From Littorina saxatilis (lineage: Eukaryota; Mollusca; Gastropoda; Littorinimorpha; Littorinidae), in assembly GCF_037325665.1 (NCBI RefSeq), contig NC_090247.1:25636001-25700000 (forward strand): 64,000 bases of DNA. The letters run 5' to 3'. Both the position numbers and the translations under genes were made by a program. The first letter of the stretch is position 1. Every line of letters begins with the position of its first letter. Shown here in pieces: positions 53,885-63,950 of this stretch. The notes below the pieces were generated by a model, which ran no database searches, had not been told where the DNA came from, and was given only the letters and a program-made list of their open reading frames with translations.

Positions 53885-54307
53885 AAACACATACACACAC
53901 GCACGCACACACACACACCGGCTGTTGAACTGCCAGGACGGGGGTAGGTTAACACAGGACATTTGCAAGCCTGACAAAGACGACAGAAGAAACGTCACAA
54001 AACGAAATCTGTTACTGCCTTGAGGCTAGTTTACCAAATGTGCCGCCGCATGTAGCAATAAAAGCTTTGAAGATATCACTACAACTACAAGCGATTGGCC
54101 GGATGTAGTAATAAAGCCTACAAAAATAGAACTATAACCGGACGTCCGGATGTAGTGATAAAATCTACAAAAATATCACTATAACCGGACGTCCGGATGT
54201 AGTGATACCTACAAAAATATCACTATAACCGGACGTCCTGGTGTAATGATAGTCCGGATGTAGTGATACAAAAATTTGGTCCCGAGGGCTATCACTACAC
54301 TTCACTG
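53494..54307 (+). mobile_element. Tigger/pogo-like MITE with a transposase N-terminal fragment
   Basis: Ends CAGTGAAGTCCGGTTGTAGT and, reversed, CAGTGAAGTGTAGTGATAG, with TA at 53492-53493 and 54308-54309. Both arms contain repeats of GTCCGGNTGTAGTGATA. An ATG at 53729 gives MASKSQPRTVLTLKRKIDLT, like the start of pogo/CENP-B-type transposases (K-R-K-TLTLEEK pattern). The frame soon runs into a (CT)n tract (53822-53882), so no DDE domain remains. Confidence 0.78.
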
Positions 54308-55848
54308 TATAATGAAGCTTTTGGGAATGGCAGGAAATTGTCAAACTCAGCACTTTTCAGACCTGTCAGGTTAATGCACTGAAGTGAATGAGACATCATT
54401 TCTCATTGTTCTTAGTTTGAAAAGGCATGCAAAAGGAGTTTAGTTTCACATGATGTAAAAATACTACTAAAATAGACTTTGCACTTTTTGAACTTTGACT
54501 TTGATTTAACTGAAGAGTTTGACTGCTCAATTGAATGTTTTCAGTTTACTGGCTATCCCTGGTGAGAAATGATGGGCCAGTAAATTTGTAGTAGCTGTTT
54601 TAATCATCAGTAATGAACTGTATTTCAGTTTCTTTGCATCAATTTTGATGTCATTAAATCATTGCATTACAGAATCTGTGATAGTTTTCTTCCATTTTCT
54701 CTCAGTACTTGGTGGTACATGTACATGTGTGCAATAGGCACGTTTTGCAACCCACCTTTGGCTGAGGCCCATTATGATAAATGATCATTCTTGAGGTCTC
54801 CTTTTGTGGGAGGTGTCAGGACTCTTATTTTAAGGGCCTAGCATAATAAAAGTTAAAGCGATGCTGTCTTTAAAGCGATACTATTAATCTGACTGTTTTT
54901 GGAAGAGTTTGTGGTAAATTTGACTGAATTAAATACAGTAATTTGAAGACTCTGGAGAATCCAACTGTACCTGAATCTAGACGCACACAAGACAATTTGC
55001 TTGAAAATGCACCACAAGTATGGTAATTAATAAAATCAAAGTGAGTGAATGAGCTTCTAGGCGCTGCTTCTCTCTGGTGCTGGAAACAAAAATGGGCCAG
55101 AGATACCACCTGGCGGCTAACGGGCAGCATCCTCCATGACGCCTTGGTCAGGTGGAAATTTAAGCTTTATGTTCTATTGGTCATTTTCAAACAGGTTCAT
55201 TATTCATGTACTGATGTAGTCCCGCAAAGCCAGAATGTCAATTTTTGCTAAATTTGTCTTCAGTGGCTGGTTATTTAAATGTATGGTTTGAGAGAAGTCC
55301 TCAATTTTGTATGGCACAAATGAGAAATCAAATAACCATTCTGTATCAGATGAGAACATTTTTAATTACAGTGGCATCTGAAATGAAAATACACAGTAGG
55401 TGGCCTTTTATAAGAAGTGTATTTTAGGATAATAGACAAAGGGAAAGCAAAAGGTGTTCTTTCTTAAGCAGTGGCCACACTTGTGTTGCTTTTTAAGAAA
55501 ATGCATTGCCTTAGTTTATTTTTATAGCGATGGATTTTGTGCTATGCCCACACATGGTTCAACCTGGCTCCACACTTCATGTGAAATTTTTCTGAAAGAC
55601 TGAAAGTGAAACACTGAAAGACAGCCATGATACAGATGTTTCAAATTTAATCTTGCTTTTTCTTGAAGAACCACCAAGATGATGTGTTCCAGAGTGCTTC
55701 ATTACTTCTGCATGTACGCAATGTCTCAATTGCACTAAGTGTCAATTTCATATTTTTTGAAAACCCAATGTTCGCTATCACTATGTGTAGATAGCACTGT
55801 TAGTTTTAGTTATTAAAACCTGCAGACATTTCCATCTGCCACCCACCC

Positions 55849-55851
55849 ATC

Positions 55852-55886
<35 letters not shown>
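55849..55886. repeat. C run followed by (CT)n
   Basis: Low-complexity tract in MAP3K4 intron 1. Confidence 0.95.
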
Positions 55887-56280
55887 ACGCACACATGCAC
55901 TCACGATAAAGACCGTTTTATCTCTTTCTTCACCCTTCAGTGTGGTACGGTACCTTTGGGTGCATACAGTTTTGGTTCTAGTGTCTTTTAAATGACTCTG
56001 TTTATTGCTGTTCATTTTAATACTCTCTGGGCAGGTACTTATTGGACTCCGTGTGAAATTATTGTTCAGTTTCTGGGAGACATGCAGGAGAAGTGGCAGA
56101 ATGTAACAAATTACAAGTTGAATGCATAATAATTCCCATTATGACCTCTTCTCAAACTTTGTTTGGCTGTTTGACATCAGAGGTTTAACTTTGGAAAAGA
56201 GGATCAGGATGTGACCTCTTGGTTTGTTTAATTGCTGTCGTTTGTAAAAATTAAATAAAAACCTCAAAAATACACGTAAT

Positions 56281-56437
56281 GAATAGAAATCAGGTCTGAA
56301 AAGGGAGGGCATTTTAAAATGACTTTATGACGTTAAATTTACAGAGATAATGAGCAGAAAATCTGAGAAAACTGGATCTTTAAAGGTGGGGGGGGGGGGG
56401 GGGGGAGGTGGAGTGTCTTAAAAGGGGGGTTCCACGG
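56281..56437 (-). mobile_element. CAGTGGAACCCC-type MITE, reversed, left end lost
   Basis: The right end GTCTTAAAAGGGGGGTTCCA before TA (56438) is the reverse of the family start. It carries the family's homopolymer (G run ~56386-56405). About 100 bp before MAP3K4 exon 2. Confidence 0.7.
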
Positions 56438-56533
56438 TAATCCATGATGAATGGTGCGTGGTACAACTACAAGCATTTGCTTGTCTTCTTCGTTAGTGTG
56501 TGTGTTTTTACTGTACCATTTTCTGTGTTGCAG

Positions 56534-58388
56534 CAACCAACCAAGCTCCACAGTTTATGGTGAGGACTACTACGACTACATCGAGGCCCAGCTAGACCAA
56601 GACGATGAGGAGGGGGGACAGGATAGCCTAGGATCCCGCTATGGGGTCACCCCGCCCAACTCTCGCGCTCAGAAACGAGAAAAAGAGCGTCAGGCCAGCG
56701 CCACACGAGGGAGTTACGTGAAACGCTCCTATAAGGACTACAAGGAGTATGTGGCCGCCAAACGTAAAGGTCAGCCCAGGGCTGTCCTGAACGTGATCAA
56801 AGACGCTAACTTGGGCGACCCAACACTGTGTAAGCTCAGTGGCTTCGACTCGGACGAAAACATTGACGCTGAGAATTTCCGTGAGAAGAAGGAAAAGCGA
56901 AAGAGGGACACACGTGAGGCCAAGAAGCAGACCAAGTCGCGTGAAAATGACCGATTCATGAAGCGAATGTCTGACAGCTTCTCTGGCCTTGACGTCGGCA
57001 GCATGGCACAAGTGCCGGTCAAGCTGGAGTCTTCTGGAAGATTCTCCCATCTCATGACGAGACCTATCGCCATCAGTTCTGATTACCGTGCTCGCAGGCA
57101 TTGGACGGAGCCACGCGAGTGTCCGGAGGATCGCAAGAAGTTCTCAGAAACGTTCAGCATGTTGATCAAGCTGGGTACTGACGCCAAGATGCTGAAGGAG
57201 CGAAAGCTGCAATCCACAAAGCGCCAGATGTCCTCAGAGCAGGAACAGTGGAAGTCGCAGCTGATGGACTATCTGTGGATTGAGCTGAACGCGTACCTTC
57301 GTGGCGTCACCTTGGAGGATGAACAGACTCAGCTGAGGATGTCCAGGGAAGCCGTGCAAAAAGTTCTGGACGACATCAACAACTTTCAGTTTCGCCACCG
57401 TAACCCTTCACGGACTCCCAGTGATGGTGCCTTTTTTGCAGGAAGTGATGTGGCTTCGATGATTGCACAAGGGATTGGTGGTAGTAGTAGTGGTGAGGCT
57501 ACCCCAACTGCTAGTTTCAGCAGTGATCATGGGGACCATCATGTAAGTGTTGGTCAGACAACCCAATGTGGTAGACGCATTAGTCAAGACACACAAGGCA
57601 GTAGTATAGACAGTCAGGCAACCCCAACGGGGAGCATTGATACTGTGAATCGTGCAGAGTCTGACAACACTCTGTCTGTGCCTTTGGAGGACAGTGTGTC
57701 TGCTTCCTTTCATGACGTAGTCCTCACGTCAGAGACACTGAGACTTCAGGAGGAAGCGTTGATTCAGGTGAAGAAACTGGTGGAAAGGCTAGACGCGTGT
57801 GAGCGGCAATATCCCACGATGAGGCAGATCACCTTGGACTATCCTCTCTACGGTGATGCAGCTTTCACGCGACGAATCAAATGCCTCAACCTTTGGCTCA
57901 ACATCACCTGTGACCTGTGCCACAAGCTCAAACTCTTTGGACGCGTCATCGGTGTGGAGCAGCATGGTATTGACTGGCCGACCATCAACTTTGAATTCCC
58001 GGTCCCCGGCGATAGTGACCACTATCAGGGGGGGAAGAGACCCAGTGTGCCAAACATTGAAGAGAATGATGAAACCTCAGAGAGTGATTTAAACGAGGAT
58101 GATGATGGTGATGACGAGGAGGAGGAGGAAGGGGATAATGAAAGTAAGGTGGAAGCAGATCAGGGCAGACCCGGGGTTCGTTTCCTCTCACCCACAAAAC
58201 AGGTCAAGTTCACGTTTGGTTCAGACAGTGCAACTTCATCTAGAGACACGAGTCCCAACCAGCGGAATTCAGGGTTGCTTGAGCCGGTATCGCCAGTAGA
58301 CTCCAGCACACCTCAACGCAATTCTCGCTCAAGTATGGGTTCCTTTGGCAATCTTTCCAGGGCTTCCAGTGACCTTAGTTTGGATGGG
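56534..58388 (+). CDS. MAP3K4: MAP3K4 (MEKK4) exon 2, N-terminal regulatory region
   Basis: MAP3K4 activates the p38 and JNK pathways through MKK3/6 and MKK4; its N-terminal half is autoinhibitory and binds GADD45 in mammals. This exon (about 618 codons) opens NQPSSTVYGEDYYDYIEAQL and ends at SLDG before GTAAGT, phase 0. Matches to the human protein, in order: RYGVTPPNSRAQKRE (LYGTSPPSTPRQMKR), CPEDRKKFSETFSMLIKLGT (CPADRLKFFETLRLLLKLTS), LWIELNAYLRGVTLEDEQTQ (IWLELQAWHAGRTINDQDFF) and CLNLWLNITCDLCHKLKLFG (ALCLWLNITKDLNQKLRIMG), with IDWP beyond. An acidic stretch (EDDDGDDEEEEEGD) follows. The kinase domain is not in the window and must lie to the right, across the virus-like element. Confidence 0.93.
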
Positions 58389-58711
58389 GTAAGTGCTTTG
58401 CGTTTCACTTCTTTCCTGTTATAATAGTACACTACAGGAGCATAGTAAGTTTTCTAATGTGAGTGGTTTATGTCACAGCAGTGAACATCTTCCAATTTCA
58501 TGGACATTCTTTTGCATTTTATGAAGTTTTGATACGTACATTTTCCTTTAACTTGTTAAAGCCTTTGAGAACATTTCAATAAATAGCAAAGACTGCTGAT
58601 ATTTAATCATATTTTACAGTTATCCCATTCCCAACAGAATGCACTTGTAAAGTAATGAATTTTCTTTGTACAAACAGTGTACAAATCACGCATTAGTCAT
58701 TTTAATATAGT

Positions 58712-58788
58712 CCCGTCTCCCCCCTTTCCACGTCGCGATATAACCTCGAATGGTTGAAAACGACGTTAAACACCAAAGAAAGAAAGAA
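58712..58788 (+). mobile_element. 3'-end SINE-like fragment with 12-bp target duplication
   Basis: Matches the last ~75 bp of the 35743-36120 element (CACGTCGCGATATAACC ... GACGTTAAACACCAAA) plus a GAAA tail. TTTTAATATAGT at 58700-58711 and 58789-58800. Confidence 0.93.
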
Positions 58789-58982
58789 TTTTAATATAGT
58801 AAACATAATATTAGTAAGGGCACACAGCTTCCTCAAGTTCCTGTGTATCAAACATTTTGAAATTGTGGACATTTTGAAAGTCACAGAACAGCATGGCTAT
58901 TCATTGGCATAAACTTGCAAACTTGATAATGGCCATTTCGTACTGATTTATGATTATGTGTGACACTTGAACAAGTTGAAGG

Positions 58983-59207
58983 AGAGAAAGGGAGAATGTA
59001 CGTTCTGGCTCACCGATTCCGACAGACCCTAAATATTAACGCAAAATAGGCTTCTGGACTAAACTTTTACTAAAATGAAACATGCGACAAAATCAGAAAA
59101 ATACTGCATAAATCCATACAAAAAAAATACAGTAAAGTAAGGTTGTTTTGAACCAATGCCGGGTCTGTCGGAATCAGTAACCCAGAACGTACATTCCCCC
59201 TTTCTCT
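58983..59207. repeat. ~47-bp inverted repeat with ~130-bp centre, next to the virus-like element
   Basis: The left arm starts AGAGAAAGGGAGAATGTACG and the right arm is its reverse complement with about five mismatches, ending CCCCCTTTCTCT. It lies about 115 bp from the first ORF of the virus-like block. The AG start fits the known Polinton terminus, but the other element end is outside the window; a stand-alone MITE is the alternative. Confidence 0.75.
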
Positions 59208-59320
59208 CATACAACATTCTTAAGCTCAATACGCTCTCTCATTTACAAACTTTACTTCATATGTTCTTTCACTGTTAGAATTATATCTGATACATGCAAT
59301 GTGACTGTCTAAACGAATAG

Positions 59321-59944
59321 TTAACTCTTTACAAGTGATTCTATTTTTACTTTTTCTTCCCGTCCTATTTGAATCCCCTTTTTTAAAAACTGCTTTTTCA
59401 GATCTTCTATATCGAGTGGCTTGTTATATTCAGCTCGTGTTTTTGTTTGAATACTTGCTTTCTTACTTTTGTAGTCATCAAAGTCTGTTTGTATCTGTTT
59501 GAATTCTTCGTCAGAAACTTTTGAATCTTCAAGTGCTTTACTGATAGACAGTTTTAGGCTAGACAATTTTGATGATGCAAGAGTGGAAATGGATTCGTGT
59601 TTTTCAAGCTTTTTCACAATTTTTTTCATTATAGCTGATGCTATAAATGATAAACCACCAACTGCTGCTGCGACACCACCTAGGATTAGAGAAACTGGAG
59701 TCCCTACTCCGGTAGCTAACAGAATTGTTCCCGTTACACCTGCAGCTGATGCAAGGATAGTAGAACCAGTGCTGGCATTAGAAAGGCTGTTGTAAGTTGT
59801 TGAGTACTTACGTCTAGCGCGAGAATATTTTTCTAATTCATCTTCTAGTTGTTTTTGTATATTACTAATGTGTGCCAGTCTGAATTGTTGACTTTCTGCT
59901 GCACTTTCATCAATATTAGGATAAAGCTTCACACTGCTAGTCAT
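59321..59944 (-). CDS. Virus-like element ORF: membrane-active-type protein, 207 aa
   Basis: Starts MTSSVKLYPNIDESAAESQQ. A helical region (IQKQLEDELEKYSRARRKYS) is followed by a long Gly/Ala-rich hydrophobic segment, residues ~58-108 (TGTILLATGVGTPVSLILGG), then a basic helical part and a Lys-rich C-terminus. The layout (helix, glycine-rich hydrophobic hairpin, helix) suggests a membrane-inserting protein. Similar small proteins are seen in virus-like elements of marine invertebrates, but I cannot name a family. Next to the 286-codon ORF in the same orientation (30-bp gap). Confidence 0.6.
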   Translation of the reverse strand: MTSSVKLYPNIDESAAESQQFRLAHISNIQKQLEDELEKYSRARRKYSTTYNSLSNASTGSTILASAAGVTGTILLATGVGTPVSLILGGVAAAVGGLSFIASAIMKKIVKKLEKHESISTLASSKLSSLKLSISKALEDSKVSDEEFKQIQTDFDDYKSKKASIQTKTRAEYNKPLDIEDLKKQFLKKGIQIGREEKVKIESLVKS

Positions 59945-59974
59945 CTTTTTAATGCAAAATATAAAATATTTATC

Positions 59975-60835
59975 TTAATTCTCACTGGCCAGTGTTTCTG
60001 CTAAGCTTTGAAGCTGTTCATTGCTTAACACCTTATCTGTATAGTAGAAAGCAATCAAATCAAGATAAGTAAGATTAATACTTCTTATTTCTGTTAAATT
60101 ATTTATATCTGCGTTAACAACAACATTTTGGTTTGACGTCTGTTTTTTTATTGTGTTAGAATCCTTTTGAACAGCAATAAATACTCTGACTTCTTCAACA
60201 TTTAATGGTCTCCAGTTGAGATTTATTCCTCTCATTAGAACAGTGTTTGTGGTTTCTTCCCTTTTCCTGACAACTATATCAAATATCATAGTTGCATTCT
60301 GCCCTATTGGAAGCTTGGGTATAAAATCGACAATGGTGTCAGCGTCCTTTTCAACACTTTGTTTTCTGTGAATGAGATAGTTGTTCTTATGGAAAGGTTT
60401 AACTGCAACTTCTCCCCTGCTGTTAAACGCAGGAACAAGGCTAACAATTAGTGGTTTAGCATTGATTGACTTACGGAATGTGTCGTCTTTTCCAACAAGA
60501 GTGTATGGACTCACAAATTCAAACTTCATTTCCCAGTCAATCTTTTTGATAACAGGACTAAGTACCCATTTTTTATTCTGATGTTTCCACATGTAGTATA
60601 TGTCATCGACAATTGGATCAGGTACATTAACATCACGGATTTGACCTAGTTTGAGAAATCTTGGTTTCTTTTCATCGTCGATTTCCTTTCTCTTGTAATG
60701 ACCAGTGTCTGTAAACTCGAATGCATACACTGCACCAACTTCAGCATTGCTCTCAAAGTCGATAGCGTCTGCTAAATCTTTCAACTCTATAGTTGAACAT
60801 GCAACAGGATAAGCTATTGTAGGTCCACTCGACAT
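59975..60835 (-). CDS. Virus-like element ORF, 286 aa, function unknown
   Basis: ATG at 60835 (MSSGPTIAYPVACSTIELKD) is preferred to the upstream TTG. No transmembrane segment or coiled coil; a beta-rich composition with alternating hydrophobics. Notable stretches are VYAFEFTDTGHYKRKEIDD, FEFVSPYTLVGKDD and YLDLIAFYYTDKVLSNEQLQ. Size and soluble beta-rich look fit a structural (e.g. minor capsid) role, but this is inference from position only. 16 bp from the next gene. Confidence 0.55.
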   Translation of the reverse strand: MSSGPTIAYPVACSTIELKDLADAIDFESNAEVGAVYAFEFTDTGHYKRKEIDDEKKPRFLKLGQIRDVNVPDPIVDDIYYMWKHQNKKWVLSPVIKKIDWEMKFEFVSPYTLVGKDDTFRKSINAKPLIVSLVPAFNSRGEVAVKPFHKNNYLIHRKQSVEKDADTIVDFIPKLPIGQNATMIFDIVVRKREETTNTVLMRGINLNWRPLNVEEVRVFIAVQKDSNTIKKQTSNQNVVVNADINNLTEIRSINLTYLDLIAFYYTDKVLSNEQLQSLAETLASEN

Positions 60836-60851
60836 TTTAATACTCAATATT

Positions 60852-61496
60852 TTATGGAACTATTTCCAATGTAATGTTAAACAAACAATCAACTGGTTGT
60901 CCACTTTGATTTTTCAGATCAATGTGTAGGAATTCATGACACCCTTCCTCCAAGTCCTTGAACTGAAGTGTCTTAAATGTTGGCACGTGCATTTTACAAA
61001 AAGAGGCATCACTCGGTGGAAGAATCCTAAGCAGATCAGAACGCTGATCATTAAACAGATTATAGGATGTGTTAAGCTCTCTCATGTGAACAAACAGTAC
61101 ACTGTTAACATCCATGTCAATGGGACGTGTTCCCTTGTATATTTTTGTAATTCCAAGCATATCAAGGAGTTTGGTTGGAAACTCAACGTTTACTTCTCTA
61201 GTTTTGGGCATAGTAAGAGTAGCAATGAGACTTGCATGATTTAAACTCGCTGTAATACCTACTGGAGCAAACAATTCTTTCTCTAAAGTGCAGAAGTCAT
61301 AGTAACCATCTTCTACAGAATGTGTTTTACCATTAATTCTAACCCAGTTGTTAGCCTTTTTTTTACTGATATTATACCAAGTAACCTTGTACATAATTTC
61401 ATGCAGTGCAACTTTCATTCCTCCATTTTGATTGTTGATAGGGTTTGCAAGTTTAACTGGCACACTAGTCTTCACATTTGTTAGTGTGATAAACAT
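60852..61496 (-). CDS. Virus-like element ORF, 214 aa, possible minor capsid-type protein
   Basis: Starts MFITLTNVKTSVPVKLANPI. Features are ALHEIMYKVTWYNISKK, DGYYDFCTLEKELFAPVGI, LFVHMRELNTSYNLFNDQRS and a C-terminal CLFNITLEIVP. Short beta strands separated by turns and no membrane segment suggest a jelly-roll-like structural protein (inference). Divergent from the plus-strand ORF at 61516, sharing a 19-bp A/T-rich promoter-like gap. Confidence 0.55.
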   Translation of the reverse strand: MFITLTNVKTSVPVKLANPINNQNGGMKVALHEIMYKVTWYNISKKKANNWVRINGKTHSVEDGYYDFCTLEKELFAPVGITASLNHASLIATLTMPKTREVNVEFPTKLLDMLGITKIYKGTRPIDMDVNSVLFVHMRELNTSYNLFNDQRSDLLRILPPSDASFCKMHVPTFKTLQFKDLEEGCHEFLHIDLKNQSGQPVDCLFNITLEIVP

Positions 61497-61515
61497 TTTT
61501 TATTCAACAACAAAA

Positions 61516-62736
61516 ATGATTCAGTATAAATTCAACAAAGACGTTAAATACAAAACTGGACCATATTACAATCCAAAGACTATTTCTTTCCATGAGTTGG
61601 ACTTTGCTGTAACAGAAACAGAATCCATTCGCGTTAAAGTGCCTGACCCATTCCATTCTTACCTAAATCCCCCAATCAAAAATGATAGTGTTCCAAAGAT
61701 GTGGAACTCTCACCCAATGCAGTTCTATCAGAATCAGTTAAACTTTGCAATATTCTGTGCAACCACAGGATGTGGAGTGTCCTATGCAGACCACATGAAT
61801 AATTCAAACTTACTGACAAAGTGTGTGTACACATTTCACGTTTACTATCAGTGCAGGAGAATCTTGTCTGAACTTCAGGCACCAATGCCGCATGAAAAGA
61901 GCTGGAACCCATTCAACAATAGGATAAACATGAAAGTGTATGAGCGTCTCTGCAATGAATTCAATATAGATTTTAAGACCGACTTTAGGCAAAAGCAAGA
62001 CAAAAACCATGGCATGGGAACACTATATTTATGGGGTGTCCACAGGAGGTATAATTTTGATTACTGGCCAGGTCATACATCTTTTTCTTCAAATGTGCAG
62101 GTACAGTTAGGATCAATAGAACAACAGCACCACAATGCATGGACTACTTTTATATTAGACACCGGCAAAGGTTTCACTGGATCAGGTGTTGAAAGGATCA
62201 ATGAATCTATCCGAACATATGCGTGGTGCTTGCTAGGCTCGCAGGCACAGACACGATCAAACATAATGAGAACAAGCACAGGGTTTGGTGCACAGAAACA
62301 GTTGTTATCAAATTTAGAAGATGTCATAAACTCTGCAGTTGATCTGCCTTCCAGCATCAAAAGGTATCAAGACTCTCTCCGTTATGCAAGATCAAAAGTT
62401 GACTTTGCTGTTGGTAACGGCCTTTACATGTTACCTTCTGATCTCCAGCTGCAGATTGGAACAATAACAAATTATAACAATGAAATCATTATTGCTAGTG
62501 ACACCCAGCCGCTTGGAAAGGGTGAAGAACTGAATTCAGAAATCAGAACGATGCTACAGCCATATCACAATGAACAGAAACAAAGCGTGACAAGTGAAGA
62601 TCGGGCTGCAGGTGAAGATCATTCTGTCACTAGGGATGATCAAGCTGTTAGTATTAGTGATGATCATGAATCGCAGAAGACTGCTCTAGTAATTGGTGGA
62701 GTGGGTGTAGGCTTACTTTTGCTTTATTCTCGTTAG
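61516..62736 (+). CDS. Virus-like element ORF, 406 aa with C-terminal membrane anchor
   Basis: ATG at 61516 (MIQYKFNKDVKYKTGPYYNP) follows a short A/T-rich gap; the upstream in-frame extension overlaps the divergent gene and is unlikely. Aromatic-rich N-terminal half, Cys residues in FAIFCATTGCGVSYADHMNN, then FTGSGVERINESIRTYAWCL and VDFAVGNGLYMLPSDLQLQI. The end is an acidic, Ser-rich linker and a TALVIGGVGVGLLLLYSR membrane segment. The anchor suggests a surface or membrane-associated virion protein; identity unknown. Ends 24 bp into the convergent ORF below. Confidence 0.6.
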   Translation: MIQYKFNKDVKYKTGPYYNPKTISFHELDFAVTETESIRVKVPDPFHSYLNPPIKNDSVPKMWNSHPMQFYQNQLNFAIFCATTGCGVSYADHMNNSNLLTKCVYTFHVYYQCRRILSELQAPMPHEKSWNPFNNRINMKVYERLCNEFNIDFKTDFRQKQDKNHGMGTLYLWGVHRRYNFDYWPGHTSFSSNVQVQLGSIEQQHHNAWTTFILDTGKGFTGSGVERINESIRTYAWCLLGSQAQTRSNIMRTSTGFGAQKQLLSNLEDVINSAVDLPSSIKRYQDSLRYARSKVDFAVGNGLYMLPSDLQLQIGTITNYNNEIIIASDTQPLGKGEELNSEIRTMLQPYHNEQKQSVTSEDRAAGEDHSVTRDDQAVSISDDHESQKTALVIGGVGVGLLLLYSR

Positions 62737-63915
62737 CAGAACACCTGCAATTAAAACTATTAGAGTCCAGAGATGTTCAGCCATGAAACCAACAACTTTA
62801 CCTGCAAAAGATAACAGCCAGCTAACAATTGAACCAATGATTCCTGGAAGTGCATCCAAAGCTTTTGCTGCTAGTTTCTTTAATAGTTCTGCAATGTGTT
62901 TGAGTTGTTTCTTTACCCATCCCGGATCAGATGGAGATGAAGGTGGAGGTGGAGGTGGAGGTGTGACAGTGCCACCTGTGAGTGTTAACACTAATGTGCT
63001 TATTGCAAATCCTAACGCAGTTAGTATACTAGCTATTGTGATTCCCTGCTCTCTGAAAAGCGTTCTAATTCTTTCAGCAAGAGTTGTGTCTTCGTAAAGG
63101 ATTCTTTGAATTGTATTTTTTATTCTGCTGACCTGTGTTCTCAGTTGTTCTCTATTGTTACTTAGAACTTCTAACCTTATGGCTTTCTCCTCCTGCAAAT
63201 CTTTTAAACGCTTAGAAATTCTGTTTTTTACTTCTTGTTCTAGGTTCAAATCATCAGCATCAGCAAGTTTTTGTTTCTCTTTGTTTATATCTTCATCCAG
63301 CTGACCTAGTTTTGACAGATTATTTGCTATTTCACCTCTGATGGTTTGTAGTGATTGATTAAGGGCTTCTATTTCTCTCATAGGTAATAGTTCATGTGGA
63401 GTCTTCAGTGAAGTTTCCTCAGAAAAAGAAGTCTCTATCTCTTGTATAAGTTGATCAGCCTCATCTGCAAGTTTATTAAGATCTTGCAATGGAACAGATT
63501 CTATTTGAGTAGCAGTTGGTAGTCCTAGTTCTGCTTGTTGAAGTAAGGAAACAACATGGGAAGATGATGACCGTGTGCTAGGCACAATATCTAATTGCCT
63601 AAGTCGATTAGCAGTAAGTTTTTGTTTTAGTGAAACTTTTGATAGAAACTTAGCAGGATTAGATTTATATGTAAGTTGGACTTTTTCTCCTTTATCGCTA
63701 GTTGTATATAAATGATTTGCTTCCATTTTGAACTGGTTTGGATCTAAAACATCAGGTTCTTCTCCTAAACTTTTGTAGAAATCTCTAACTTTACCTTCCA
63801 GAAGTTCATGTCGTGCCACCTCATAATGCAGTGAATGATGGTAGGGAACCAAAGGGATTGCTTCGCTCATGTCGTCCGCTGGCTCAAATAAATCTTCAAA
63901 TCCACCTTCTGCCAT
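62713..63915 (-). CDS. Virus-like element ORF, 400 aa, coiled coil plus membrane segments
   Basis: ATG at 63915 (MAEGGFEDLFEPADDMSEAI) is preferred over the upstream start. N-terminal ~120 residues are soluble; ~residues 160-290 are heptad-like helices (LNLEQEVKNRISKRLKDLQE). A hydrophobic segment (ITIASILTALGFAISTLVLT) and a short proline run follow, then an amphipathic helix and GIIGSIVSWLLSFAGKVVGF, ending in LWTLIVLIAGVLLTRIKQK. Similar tails occur in uncharacterised proteins of cnidarians and molluscs. Its 3' end overlaps the convergent 61516-62736 ORF by 24 bp. Confidence 0.6.
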   Translation of the reverse strand: MAEGGFEDLFEPADDMSEAIPLVPYHHSLHYEVARHELLEGKVRDFYKSLGEEPDVLDPNQFKMEANHLYTTSDKGEKVQLTYKSNPAKFLSKVSLKQKLTANRLRQLDIVPSTRSSSSHVVSLLQQAELGLPTATQIESVPLQDLNKLADEADQLIQEIETSFSEETSLKTPHELLPMREIEALNQSLQTIRGEIANNLSKLGQLDEDINKEKQKLADADDLNLEQEVKNRISKRLKDLQEEKAIRLEVLSNNREQLRTQVSRIKNTIQRILYEDTTLAERIRTLFREQGITIASILTALGFAISTLVLTLTGGTVTPPPPPPPSSPSDPGWVKKQLKHIAELLKKLAAKALDALPGIIGSIVSWLLSFAGKVVGFMAEHLWTLIVLIAGVLLTRIKQK

Positions 63916-63950
63916 TTGTAACTTATTTTTTATTTTGAAAATAAAAAAAG

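Larger units (their letters stand above)
50449..56533 (+). other. MAP3K4 intron 1 (~6.1 kb)
   Basis: GTAAGTG donor to TGTGTTGCAG acceptor. Holds two SINEs, a TTAA MITE, a Tigger-like MITE, a CAGTGG-type MITE end and a C/CT tract at ~55849-55886. The stretches 50450-51630 and 54310-55840 show nothing I can name. Confidence 0.7.

Noticed and set aside
61432-61515. Upstream extension of the plus-strand virus-like ORF
   Set aside because: Non-ATG start and overlap with the divergent gene. The ATG at 61516 has a better context and spacing.
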